From contig JBBQJI010000001.1 of assembly GCA_038325765.1 (NCBI GenBank), forward strand, positions 206,967 to 270,966: a stretch of 64,000 nucleotides of DNA, read 5' to 3'. The DNA comes from Xiheibacterium sp038325765. Its GTDB lineage: Bacteria > Myxococcota_A > Polyangia > Nannocystales > Nannocystaceae. The notes under the pieces are model-generated. The model was not told the origin of the DNA. It worked only from the letters and a program-made list of their open reading frames with translations, and made no database searches. The translations under genes and the position numbers were made by a program. Positions 39,073 through 47,293 of the stretch are shown here, piece after piece. The first letter of the stretch is position 1; the number at the start of each line of letters is the position of its first letter.

Positions 39073-39628
39073 TCAGAAGCACTTCTTGCACGTCCCCTGT
39101 GTGCACTTTCCGCTGGGGTCAGTGCCAGTGCACTTGAAGTTCCCAGAGATGAAATTACACCCCTTCCTGAGATACTTACACGAAGTTGAGCCGCCACATG
39201 AGCCGTCGAGGCAGTCATCTCCATTCTGTGTGAAGGGGACCGACGTGATCCCTGGGCTACACACTCTCCACGCCTGAGCAAGCTGTGACGGGGTCGTCGC
39301 ATTCTCCAGGCCGTCGCAGCACGCCTGATTCAACTCATTGTCAGGATCGCAGCTGCTCAGCATCGCGCTCGCCGCTTCAGGCGCGCCATCGGCGAGCAGA
39401 CTGGCGTCGTCCGAGTACAGTGGCTCTGCGGACATCGGCGCGCCCTCGCTGAGTCTGTCCGGGTGAATAGCTTGGCCCGCCACGGCAGCGTCGGCTCTCA
39501 CGAGAGAGCCGGCATCTGCTTCACCGAAATTCAAGAACGGTGCGAGACAGCCAGCGACGACGACGACGATCGTGAAGAATGAGTTCTTGACTTGACTTGA
39601 CTTGACTTGACTTGACTTGCGATCCCAT
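39073..39628 (-). CDS. Secreted Cys-rich protein, probably phase-variable; out of frame as sequenced
   Basis: The mature domain (from about 39534 to 39073, 150 residues) has ten or more cysteines, e.g. SSCDPDNELNQACCDG and KCTQGTCKKCF. In frame upstream lies a good signal peptide, KNSFFTIVVVVAGCLAPF, but that frame has no start codon before a TAG. A GGAGG (39640-39644) and ATG at 39628 read into six TCAAG repeats in another frame and stop after 35 residues. With four or seven repeats the ATG would join the signal peptide exactly: MGSQVKSSQVK then NSFFTIVV. This is how pentanucleotide repeats switch genes such as opa in Neisseria. Promoter-like TTGACT and CAAACT (17 bp apart) lie at 39679-39651. 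Confidence 0.7.
39586..39620 (-). repeat. Pentanucleotide tandem repeat, six copies plus one variant
   Basis: Six perfect TCAAG units (CTTGA on the plus strand, 39586-39615) preceded by the variant GCAAG (39616-39620). The unit length is not a multiple of three, so gain or loss of one copy changes the reading frame of the secreted protein gene that contains it. Confidence 0.97.
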
Positions 39629-40147
39629 GGGCGTATCTACCTCCGCGGAGAGTTTGGGTGCCTTGATCCAGACAGTCAAGGAGAATTTGACTGACGGCGA
39701 GAGAATGCGTACGCAGCGTCCCGGCAAGGCGTCAGCGACAGGCGTTCGACGAATGGCCGTTCGATTAATCTCCAGCTCGCTTCCGCGAAACCCCCTTGAG
39801 AGCCTGTAGCGGAGCGGAGTGCGTGTTCGCCGCCACGGTCACCGCGGTCAAGCCCTGGTGTCTGCTGTTTCGGGGTCGCGTCCGTCCGTCGTAGCTGGCT
39901 GCGGTTGGGCCGGTTGGGTAGGATTGGCGGCCGAAGGTGCGTGCCTGCCATCTCCGGCGCGCCTTGGCCCCCGTTTCCCCGTTGCCGCAGCCGCCCCGCC
40001 TTTTCCCGCTCCGCTGCCTTGGCCCCCTTACCCCGCCGCCTTGGCCCCCTTCCCCCCTCCCCGCTGGCGGGCTCGGCAGCCGCCTGGGTAAGAGCGGGTG
40101 CGCAGGGGCGGCCCGTTCCGCGGCGCCGCGGGTATGCTCCGCCCGCC
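39629..40147. other. Non-coding stretch between divergent genes
   Basis: About 520 nt with no gene I can support. The left part is less GC-rich and contains the promoter-like elements of the phase-variable gene (39651-39679). The right part (39930-40100) is a low-complexity run of CCTTGGCCCC and CCCGCTCCGC-like sequence. No hairpin, tRNA or repeat of known type seen. Confidence 0.5.
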
Positions 40148-41959
40148 ATGCCCGCTTCCCGTGCCCCGCGCCCCGCCGTGTCTCCGCTGCTCGCCCTGGT
40201 CGCGCTCGCCGCCCTGGCCTGCGGCCCCAAGCCCGCGACCGCGCCGCCTGTGGCCCCGACCCCGAGCGCGCCGCAGCCGATCGACGCCGATGCAATCCGC
40301 GGTCACGTCGGCTTCCTCGCTGACGACGCGCAGCAGGGCAGGGCGCCCGGCGGCGAGTCGGACACCCGCGTGCAGCAGTACGTGACCGAGCAGATGAAGG
40401 CGGCGAACCTGCAGCCGGCGTTCGGCGACACGTACCTGCAGCCGTTCGAGGTCACCGACGGCGTCCGCGTGGGCGCGGATCAAGAGACGCTGCTCGATGT
40501 GTCGGGCATCGCGGTCGCGCACCAGATCGTGCCGTTCTCGGCCGACACGACCGCGCCGGTGGTCACGCGCCTGGTCTACGTCGGCCACGGCATCGCGACC
40601 GAGGGCAAGGGCACCGGCGACTACGCGGGCCTCGACAAGCAGGTCGCGGGTGCGATCGTCGTCGCGCTGGTCGGTGGTCCCGACGATCCCCACATCAACC
40701 CCGCGAGCACGCGCGCGGCGACCAAGGCGATCAGTGCCCGCGATCACGGCGCGGTCGGCTTCGTGCTGTGGGATCCCTCGGGCAGCGGCTACCCCAACCA
40801 TGGCGAGGCGGCGGATCTGGGCCTGCCCGCGGTGTACGTCGGCAAGGCCGGCAGCGCCGCGCTCATGACCGCGCTGCGCGGCAAGCCCAAGGGCGGCGCG
40901 GTCGCAGCCGATCCGGTTGCGGCGGATCTGCGACGGGGCACCAAGAGCCGCAAGCCCGGCACGCTGCAGACGCCCGTCGAGCGCGTGCGGCTCACGACCG
41001 CCAACGTCGGCGGTCGACTGCCGGGATCGGGCAAGTCCGACCGCGTCGTCGTCGTCGGCGCGCACATGGATCACCTGGGCTTCGGCACCGACTCGTCGCT
41101 CGCGCCCGGCGAGCATGCGGTGCACAACGGCGCCGACGACAACGCGTCGGGCGTCGCCGCGATGCTCGAGATCTGCGGCCGCATCGCCGCCCTCGACGTC
41201 GCCGCCCGCCCGTTCGACCTCGTGTGTCTGGCGTTCGGCGCCGAGGAGATGGGCCTGCTCGGCTCCAAGCACTACGTGCAGTCGCTGCCCGAGGCCGAGC
41301 GCGGGCGGATCGCCGCGATGCTGAACTTCGACATGGTCGGCCGGCTGGGCCCCGACGGCCTGGTGGTCGCCGGCGCCGGCACCTCGAAGGCGTGGCCCGG
41401 CCTCATCGAGGCCCACCGCGGCGCGCTGACCGTGCGCACCACCGACGACGGCTACGGGCCCTCCGATCACGGCAGCTTCTACGAGGCCAAGATCCCCGTG
41501 CTGCACTTTTTCACCGGTCCCCACGAGGACTACCACCGGCCCACGGACGACATCGACAAGGTGAACTTCGACGGCGCCGCGCAGGTGGCGACGGTCGCGA
41601 CGCAGATGCTCGCGACGATGCAGAAGGACGCGCTCGTGCCCGACTACGTGGAGGTCGCGCGCCCGGCCGGAAGCCGCGGCGGCGGCTTCCGCGTCTCGCT
41701 CGGTACGATCCCCGACTACGGCGCCAAGGTCGACGGCGTGCGGCTGTCGGGCGTGCGCAAAGGTGGCGCCGCCGAGCAGGCCGGCGTGGCGAAGGGCGAC
41801 GTCATCACGCGCATCGGCGCCCGTGACATCCACAACCTCGACGACTACATGGCGGCGTTCGCCGAGATGAAGCCCGAGGTCGCCATTCCGATCGTCGTCC
41901 AGCGCGACGGCAAGCCGGTCGAGCTGTCGCTGGTGCCGCAGGCGCCGAAGTCCAACTGA
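40148..41959 (+). CDS. M28-family zinc peptidase lipoprotein with PDZ domain
   Basis: 603 residues. Signal with lipobox LAALAC. An M28 aminopeptidase core with a PA-type insert (about 95-250). Zinc and catalytic residues: HMDHLGFG, GADDNASGVAAMLE, FGAEEMGLLGSKHY, NFDMVGRL and the final His in FFTGPHEDYHRPTDD. After it, residues 510-600 form a PDZ domain (VDGVRLSGVRKGGAAEQAGVAKGDVITRIG, quoted in part). It probably trims peptides in the envelope or outside the cell. ATG 40148 precedes the signal peptide. Confidence 0.92.
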   Translation: MPASRAPRPAVSPLLALVALAALACGPKPATAPPVAPTPSAPQPIDADAIRGHVGFLADDAQQGRAPGGESDTRVQQYVTEQMKAANLQPAFGDTYLQPFEVTDGVRVGADQETLLDVSGIAVAHQIVPFSADTTAPVVTRLVYVGHGIATEGKGTGDYAGLDKQVAGAIVVALVGGPDDPHINPASTRAATKAISARDHGAVGFVLWDPSGSGYPNHGEAADLGLPAVYVGKAGSAALMTALRGKPKGGAVAADPVAADLRRGTKSRKPGTLQTPVERVRLTTANVGGRLPGSGKSDRVVVVGAHMDHLGFGTDSSLAPGEHAVHNGADDNASGVAAMLEICGRIAALDVAARPFDLVCLAFGAEEMGLLGSKHYVQSLPEAERGRIAAMLNFDMVGRLGPDGLVVAGAGTSKAWPGLIEAHRGALTVRTTDDGYGPSDHGSFYEAKIPVLHFFTGPHEDYHRPTDDIDKVNFDGAAQVATVATQMLATMQKDALVPDYVEVARPAGSRGGGFRVSLGTIPDYGAKVDGVRLSGVRKGGAAEQAGVAKGDVITRIGARDIHNLDDYMAAFAEMKPEVAIPIVVQRDGKPVELSLVPQAPKSN

Positions 41960-41988
41960 GAGCGACAGCGATTGGAAGGGGGAAGGTT

Positions 41989-42009
41989 CCGCCGGGCTTC
42001 GCCCGGTGG
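41989..42009. terminator. Hairpin after the M28 peptidase gene
   Basis: CCGCCGGGC, loop TTC, GCCCGGTGG: nine-base arms with one G-T type pair, 30 nt after the stop codon. No T-run follows, so a terminator role is likely but not certain. Confidence 0.5.
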
Positions 42010-42011
42010 AA

Positions 42012-42032
42012 GGGGGAGCGGGCCGCTCCCCC
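42012..42032. terminator. Second perfect hairpin before alaS
   Basis: GGGGGAGC and GCTCCCCC with a 5-nt centre, immediately after the previous hairpin. The pair separates the peptidase gene from alaS and may act together as a terminator, or the second may belong to the alaS leader. Confidence 0.45.
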
Positions 42033-42084
42033 AGAAAGACTGAACCGCCCGCTCTGCTACACTCCGCAGCCGATTCGAGACGCC

Positions 42085-44757
42085 ATGTCCTCGCCGATCT
42101 CCGCCCACGCCATCCGTACGCGTTTCGTCGAATTCTTCGCCGGCCGCGGCCACACCCACGTGCCGTCGAGTTCGCTGGTGCCGCGCAACGACCCGACGCT
42201 GCTGTTCGTCAACGCGGGGATGAACCAGTTCAAGGACGTGTTCACCGGCCGCGAGCAGCGGCCGTACAACCGCGCGGTGACCGTGCAGCGCTGCGTCCGC
42301 GCCGGCGGCAAGCACAACGACCTCGACAACGTCGGCTTCACGCCGCGGCACCACACGCTGTTCGAGATGCTCGGCAACTTCTCGTTCGGCGACTACTTCA
42401 AGCCCGATGCGATCCGCTGGGCGTGGGAGTTTCTCACCGGCGAGCTCGGGCTGCCGGCCGACCGTCTCGTGGTCACCGTGTTCGACGGCACCGGCGAGGC
42501 CGCGGATGCCGACGACGAGGCTGCCGAGCTGTGGCGCGAGTTCGTGCCCGAAGGTCGCATCTATCGCTGCAGCGCGAATGACAACTTCTGGTCGATGGGC
42601 GACACGGGCCCGTGCGGTCCGTGCTCAGAGATCCACCTGTTCAACGGCGATGTGGCGCCGGCCGCCGCCGCCATCGCCGGCCGCGGCCCCGCGCACGAGG
42701 ACACCGCGTACGTCGAGCTGTGGAACCTCGTGTTCATGCAGTACGAAAAACACGCCGACGGCAGCATGACCACACTGCCCAAGCCTAGCATCGACACCGG
42801 CTCGGGCCTCGAGCGCCTCGCCGCCGCCGCCGCGCGGGTCGGTTCGAACTACGAGACCGATCTGCTGATCCCGATGGTCGAACGCGCGCGGGCGCTCGCC
42901 GGTTCAGCTCGGCCCCTCGATCGCGGTGAGGCGCCGCTGCGCGTCATCGCCGACCACTCCCGTGCGACCGCGTTCCTCATCGCCGACGGCGTGTTCCCCG
43001 ATCGCGGCGGGCGCTCGTACGTCCTGCGCCGGATCATGCGTCGCGCCATCCGCCATGGCACCGAGATCGGGCTCGACCAGCCGTTTTTCCACGAGGTCTG
43101 CGCCGAGGTCGTCGCCAACTTCGGCGACGTGTATCCCGAGCTACGCGAGCGCGCCTCGACCATCGACGAGGTCGTGCGTGCCGAAGAAGAGGCGTTCCGG
43201 CGCACGCTGGATCGGGGCCTGCGGCGCGTGCAGCTCGCCTTGGGCGAGCACGACCGTGCCGCCGGCACCGCGTTCTCGCCAGCGGTGGCCGCCGATCTGT
43301 ACGACACCTACGGCTTCCCCCTCGATCTCACCGCGGTCATCGTCGCCGAGCACGGGCTGACGCTCGACGAGGCCGCCGCCGAGGTCGCGCTCGAGCAGCG
43401 CCAGGCATCCGGCAAGGCCAACACCAACCTCGGCGAGGAGCGGGCGGTCGCGGACCTGTACTTCGCGCTGCACGGGGCCGTCGGCGACACCGAGTTCCTC
43501 GGCTACGACGCGACTCAGGCCGACGCCCAGATCCGGGCGATCGTCGTCGACGGCCGCGAGGTCGACGAGGCCGGTCCGGGTGTGACCGCCGAGCTCGTCC
43601 TCGATCGCACGCCGATGTACGGCGAGAGCGGCGGTCAGATCGGCGACGCCGGAACGATCGCGTCCGGCGCCGCGACGCTCACCGTCACGCAGACCACCAA
43701 GCCCAAGGGGGCGATGCACGTGCACCAGGGCGCGGTCACGGGCGGCACCCTGCGCAAGGGCGACCGCGTGCACGTCCAGGTCGACGCCGCCCGCCGCGAC
43801 GCGATCCGGCGCAACCACAGCGCGACGCACCTGCTGCACCACGCCCTGCGCGAGCACCTCGGCGATCACGTGCTGCAGAAGGGCTCGCTGGTCACGGCCG
43901 ATCGCCTGCGGTTCGACTTCAGCCATAGCCGCCCGGTGACACCCGACCAGCGCCGGCAGATCGAGGCAACGGTGAACGCGATGATCCTCGCCAACGCGGT
44001 GGCCGACGTCCGCCAGCAGTCGATGGACGAGGCGAAGGCGCGGCGGGCCATCGGGCTGTTCGAGGCCAAGTACGGTGAGCGGGTCCGCGTGATCCAGTTC
44101 GGCGACAGCATCGAGCTGTGCGGCGGCACCCACGTCGATCGCACCGGCGACATCGGTATGCTCGCGATCGTGTCCGAGACCGGGATCGCCCAGGGTGTGC
44201 GACGCATCGAGGCCGTCACCGGCATGGGTGCGCTCGGCTACGTGCAGGGCTTGGTCGAGCTCGTCGATGGTACCCGCGCCCAGCTCCACGCCCACACCGC
44301 CGAGGAGGTGCCGGTGAAGATCGAGCGCCTGCAGCACGAGCTCAAGGTCCAGCAGCGCGAGGTCGCGAAGTTACGGCAGCAGATCGCGACCGGTGGTGGC
44401 GGTGGCAAGGACGACGTCATCGACGTGGGCGGCATGAAGGTGGTCGTGCGCCGTGTCGAAATCTCCGATGCCAAGGCGCTGCGCGTCGCCGCCGACGCGA
44501 TACGCGACAAACTCGGCTCGGGCATCGTCGTGCTCGGTGCCGACGCGGAGGGCAAGGCGATGCTGCTCGTCGCGGTCACCAAGGATCTCGAGGCCCGCGC
44601 GCCTGCGGGCAAGATCATCGCGTTGCTCGCCGGTCACGTCGACGGCAAGGGCGGTGGCCGGCCCGAGCTCGCGCAGGCGGGTGGGCCGAACATCGCCGGG
44701 CTCGACGCCGCGCTCGCGGCAGCGCCGGCGGCGATCGGGGCGGTCGCGACGGGCTGA
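42085..44757 (+). CDS. alaS: Alanine-tRNA ligase
   Basis: 890 residues, complete. Class II synthetase core (FVEFFAGRGHTHVPSSSLVP, NAGMNQFKDVF, RHHTLFEMLGNFSFGDYFK cut here, DTGSGLERLAA), tRNA recognition domain, the editing domain with RNHSATHLLHHALREHLG and the zinc-site ELCGGTHVDRTGDIG, and the C-terminal C-Ala domain (from about 750) with GGGRPELAQAGG. It charges tRNA-Ala and hydrolyses mischarged Ser- and Gly-tRNA. ATG 42085. Confidence 0.97.
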   Translation: MSSPISAHAIRTRFVEFFAGRGHTHVPSSSLVPRNDPTLLFVNAGMNQFKDVFTGREQRPYNRAVTVQRCVRAGGKHNDLDNVGFTPRHHTLFEMLGNFSFGDYFKPDAIRWAWEFLTGELGLPADRLVVTVFDGTGEAADADDEAAELWREFVPEGRIYRCSANDNFWSMGDTGPCGPCSEIHLFNGDVAPAAAAIAGRGPAHEDTAYVELWNLVFMQYEKHADGSMTTLPKPSIDTGSGLERLAAAAARVGSNYETDLLIPMVERARALAGSARPLDRGEAPLRVIADHSRATAFLIADGVFPDRGGRSYVLRRIMRRAIRHGTEIGLDQPFFHEVCAEVVANFGDVYPELRERASTIDEVVRAEEEAFRRTLDRGLRRVQLALGEHDRAAGTAFSPAVAADLYDTYGFPLDLTAVIVAEHGLTLDEAAAEVALEQRQASGKANTNLGEERAVADLYFALHGAVGDTEFLGYDATQADAQIRAIVVDGREVDEAGPGVTAELVLDRTPMYGESGGQIGDAGTIASGAATLTVTQTTKPKGAMHVHQGAVTGGTLRKGDRVHVQVDAARRDAIRRNHSATHLLHHALREHLGDHVLQKGSLVTADRLRFDFSHSRPVTPDQRRQIEATVNAMILANAVADVRQQSMDEAKARRAIGLFEAKYGERVRVIQFGDSIELCGGTHVDRTGDIGMLAIVSETGIAQGVRRIEAVTGMGALGYVQGLVELVDGTRAQLHAHTAEEVPVKIERLQHELKVQQREVAKLRQQIATGGGGGKDDVIDVGGMKVVVRRVEISDAKALRVAADAIRDKLGSGIVVLGADAEGKAMLLVAVTKDLEARAPAGKIIALLAGHVDGKGGGRPELAQAGGPNIAGLDAALAAAPAAIGAVATG

Positions 44758-44794
44758 GGCGGGCAGTGCGGTCGAGCCGCCCCAGCCAAGGACG

Positions 44795-45169
44795 TCAGCG
44801 CGGCAGCGCGGCGTCCTGATACAGCGAGAGCTTGTGGCCGTCGGGGTCTTCGAACTCGGCGGACCAGCCGCCCGGCGCCTCGGTCACCGGGGTGACCAGC
44901 GCGACGCCGGCTGTGGCGAGCGCGGCGACCATGGCGTCGATTCCGCCCTTGGCGAGGCCGAAGACCACCTGCGGCGTGGTGCCGCGCGTCGCTTCGCCGG
45001 GCATGAACACGAGCTCGACGTCACCGAGGACGCGCGCCTGGAGGTAGCCACCCTCGAAGTCCTCGACCTCGAACGCGATGCCGAGGGTGTCCGAGTAGAA
45101 GCGGTGGGTGCGGACGAGGTCCGCTACGACGAAGACGATCGCGAGGTTCTCGAGCTGGCCGTTGAGCAT
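44795..45169 (-). CDS. VOC-superfamily protein (glyoxalase/bleomycin-resistance fold)
   Basis: 124 residues forming two beta-alpha-beta-beta-beta units: IVFVVADLVRTHRFYSDTLGIAFEVEDF (opening part) and DPDGHKLSLYQ (end), the usual VOC signature. Potential metal ligands are Glu/His in these units, but the first-strand His is replaced by Val, so whether it is an active metalloenzyme is uncertain. ATG 45169 lies inside the 3' end of the sigma-factor gene (46 nt overlap in another frame). Confidence 0.85.
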   Translation of the reverse strand: MLNGQLENLAIVFVVADLVRTHRFYSDTLGIAFEVEDFEGGYLQARVLGDVELVFMPGEATRGTTPQVVFGLAKGGIDAMVAALATAGVALVTPVTEAPGGWSAEFEDPDGHKLSLYQDAALPR

Positions 45170-45858
45170 TGTGCGCCTGTTCTGTTCCGCGCTGAATCGG
45201 ACGCGCGGGCGAGGGTCGTTGCCGTGCTGCCGCCGTCTGTGAGCAGCTCCGCGAAGAAGAGCCCATGGCCATCGGGATCGGCGGCCGCGACCACCCGCCG
45301 CGCGCGCTGCTCACGGACGAGCCGGCCCGCGAACCGCGGCAGTAACTCGACCTGGCTCCGGCGGATCCGCGAGAGGTCGGTGTGCGCGGCGGGCTCGGGC
45401 ACGTCGGGGCGGGCGAGCGGACCACGCTCGCGCAGGGCCTGGAAGCGCTTGCGGAGCGCCGCGTCGTCGATGCCGAGCGCCGATCGCAGCTCCGCCTTCT
45501 CGAGCCCCGCGGCCAACAACAGCAGCGTCGTGCGCAACGCGGGCGACAGCGTCGAGTACAGGGGAGCCTCGACGTCGCGCTCGCACGCCGCGAGAGCTCC
45601 GTGGTCGAGGTCGTCGATGGCAGCATGCAGCTCGCGGGCGCGGCGGCGTCCCGCGCTGCGGGCGAGGAAGGCCCCGTGTCGTCGCGCGGCCCCATGGGCG
45701 CTGTGCAGGAATGCATCACCGTCGAGCGCGAGCCCGCGCCGCAACGCGGACACGATGAGATCCTGTGCGAGATCCTCGGCCTCGTGCGCCACGCGGCTGT
45801 GGCGCCGTGCGACGTCGACGAGGAACTGGCGCATCGACTGCAGTCGCGAGGGGGCCAT
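45124..45858 (-). CDS. Sigma-70-family (ECF-like) RNA polymerase sigma factor
   Basis: About 244 residues from ATG 45858; an in-frame ATG at 45909 would add 17. Region 2 is visible as FLVDVARRHSRVAHEAEDLAQDLIVSALRRG. Region 4 is weaker: LSPALRTTLLLLAAGLEKAELRSALGIDDAALRKRFQAL (shown in part), in which the recognition helix fits a helix-turn-helix. A C-terminal extension of about 100 residues follows, ending in Ser/Arg-rich sequence. No anti-sigma factor adjoins. It may be a member of the ECF groups with C-terminal sensory extensions. Confidence 0.75.
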   Translation of the reverse strand: MAPSRLQSMRQFLVDVARRHSRVAHEAEDLAQDLIVSALRRGLALDGDAFLHSAHGAARRHGAFLARSAGRRRARELHAAIDDLDHGALAACERDVEAPLYSTLSPALRTTLLLLAAGLEKAELRSALGIDDAALRKRFQALRERGPLARPDVPEPAAHTDLSRIRRSQVELLPRFAGRLVREQRARRVVAAADPDGHGLFFAELLTDGGSTATTLARASDSARNRTGAQCSTASSRTSRSSSS

Positions 45859-46202
45859 GCCGAAGCCCCACGATGGTACGGGATGGCGCCGGCGCAGGGG
45901 AGCCGCCATGGCGTGCGGGCCTCACCGTGGGCCCGACGAGGCGTCGCGGGGCGCCGCGGCGATCCCTGGGATGGTCGTCGAAACCTCGGCGCGCCGTCGG
46001 GTGTCCCATGCACGTCCGCCGCGATGGGAACGTCGCGGCGGGCTTCGTCCGCGGCCTCGCCGTGGGCCGCGGCCGCCCCGGTGCCCTCCGGTGCCGCGGC
46101 CTGCGGATCGGCAGGTGGTGTCTCGCGCCCGCTTGTCGCGGGGTCCGAAAACCGCGAGCGCACCGCGATGCGCCGCGGTATGCCACCTGGGTGACCGCAC
46201 CG

Positions 46203-46718
46203 ATGAGCGAGCAACATCACCGACACCACGACACGCCGCTGGGCGCTGTGCTGCTCATCGGTCACCCCGCAGGCCTGTGTGGTGTGTACTTCGACGACCA
46301 CGTCGGCCTCGCGGGCATCGAGCGCGGCCGCGCCGCGGGCGATCGCGAGCTCGACGATGCGCGCGATGCCCTCGACCGCTATTTCGCGGGCACGCTGCGG
46401 GCGTTCGCGCTGAGCGTGGCGCCGCGCGGCACGGCGTTCCAGCACCGCGTGTGGGCAGCGCTGCGGGCGGTCCCGTACGGGGACACGACCGACTACCGGA
46501 GCATCGCGGCGCGGATCGGCCAGCCCGGCGCCGCGCGGGCTGTGGGCGCCGCGAGTGCCCGAAACCCGCTGTGTGTCATCGTTCCCTGCCACCGGGTCGT
46601 CGCAACGGGCGGTGCGCTCACGGGCTACGCGGGCGGTCTGCTGCGCAAACAGGCGCTGCTCGACCACGAGCGCGCGCGAACGAAAGCCGTGGTACCGTGG
46701 CCGCCGCTCCATGGATGA
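46203..46718 (+). CDS. ogt: Methylated-DNA-protein cysteine methyltransferase
   Basis: 171 residues. The alkyl-acceptor site NPLCVIVPCHRVV has PCHR at 128-131 with Cys129, preceded by the helix-turn-helix TAFQHRVWAALRAVPYGDTTDYRSIA (quoted in part) and followed by GGALTGYAGGLLRKQALLDHE. It removes methyl groups from O6-methylguanine in a suicide reaction. No AdaA-type regulator domain, so it is the Ogt/MGMT form. ATG 46203. Confidence 0.93.
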   Translation: MSEQHHRHHDTPLGAVLLIGHPAGLCGVYFDDHVGLAGIERGRAAGDRELDDARDALDRYFAGTLRAFALSVAPRGTAFQHRVWAALRAVPYGDTTDYRSIAARIGQPGAARAVGAASARNPLCVIVPCHRVVATGGALTGYAGGLLRKQALLDHERARTKAVVPWPPLHG

Positions 46719-47259
46719 TGCGGACATCACGGCGCTCGCCGAGCAGCTCGGCCTGACCTGCCCGATCGACGATGTCGTGGTGTGGGCCCGCCGCCGCACC
46801 GAGGATGTGCTCGGCGCTGCGCTCGACGCCGACCTCGGCGCGCTGCTCGAGGGACGGGCCGCGCACGAGCCGGTCCCGACCACGACGCCGCGCTACGTGG
46901 CCCAGACCGAGACCCAGCCGGGTTTGCCGCGACCGGTCGCGATCGCGGTCCGCCTGCCGTTGCCCCCGGTGCCGCAGCGGCCCGATCTCGCGGCGCGTTC
47001 GCCGGGCGACAGCGCAGACGACCTCGAGATGCTCGACGAGGAGGACCTCGAGCTCGTCGAGGAGTTCGGCGACGACGGCGATGCGGATGGGGACGACCGT
47101 ACTCCCGGCGAGTCCGATGGCGAGCCCGGCGACCGTGACCGCCATCTCGGCGAGGGAAATGGCGACCCCGGTGATGGTGACCGCGAGGTCGACGATCCGG
47201 GCCCAGCGGTCAGCAGCCCCGAGTGGAAGCGCGCCCTCGCCGACGCCCAGGGCGAGTAG
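46711..47259 (+). CDS. Hypothetical acidic protein
   Basis: 182 residues, overlapping the ogt gene by 8 nt. The first 50 residues are helical and may be folded (DDADITALAEQLGLTCPIDDVVVWARRR); the second half is very acidic, with Asp/Gly/Glu-rich runs such as EEFGDDGDADGDD and GDRDRHLGEGNGDPG. Ends with SPEWKRALADAQ. Function unknown; co-expression with ogt is likely. Confidence 0.6.
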   Translation: MDDADITALAEQLGLTCPIDDVVVWARRRTEDVLGAALDADLGALLEGRAAHEPVPTTTPRYVAQTETQPGLPRPVAIAVRLPLPPVPQRPDLAARSPGDSADDLEMLDEEDLELVEEFGDDGDADGDDRTPGESDGEPGDRDRHLGEGNGDPGDGDREVDDPGPAVSSPEWKRALADAQGE

Positions 47260-47293
47260 ACGCAGCCTGCCGGTGCTCGCGCGAGTCCCGTGC

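Noticed and set aside
39521..39727. Minus-strand frame of 68 codons that includes the pentanucleotide repeat
   Set aside because: It is the out-of-frame reading from the repeat and has no signal peptide or domain; not a separate gene.
45910..46202. Open frames between the sigma factor and ogt
   Set aside because: Several frames are open but none has a recognisable domain, convincing start or ribosome-binding site; left as intergenic sequence.
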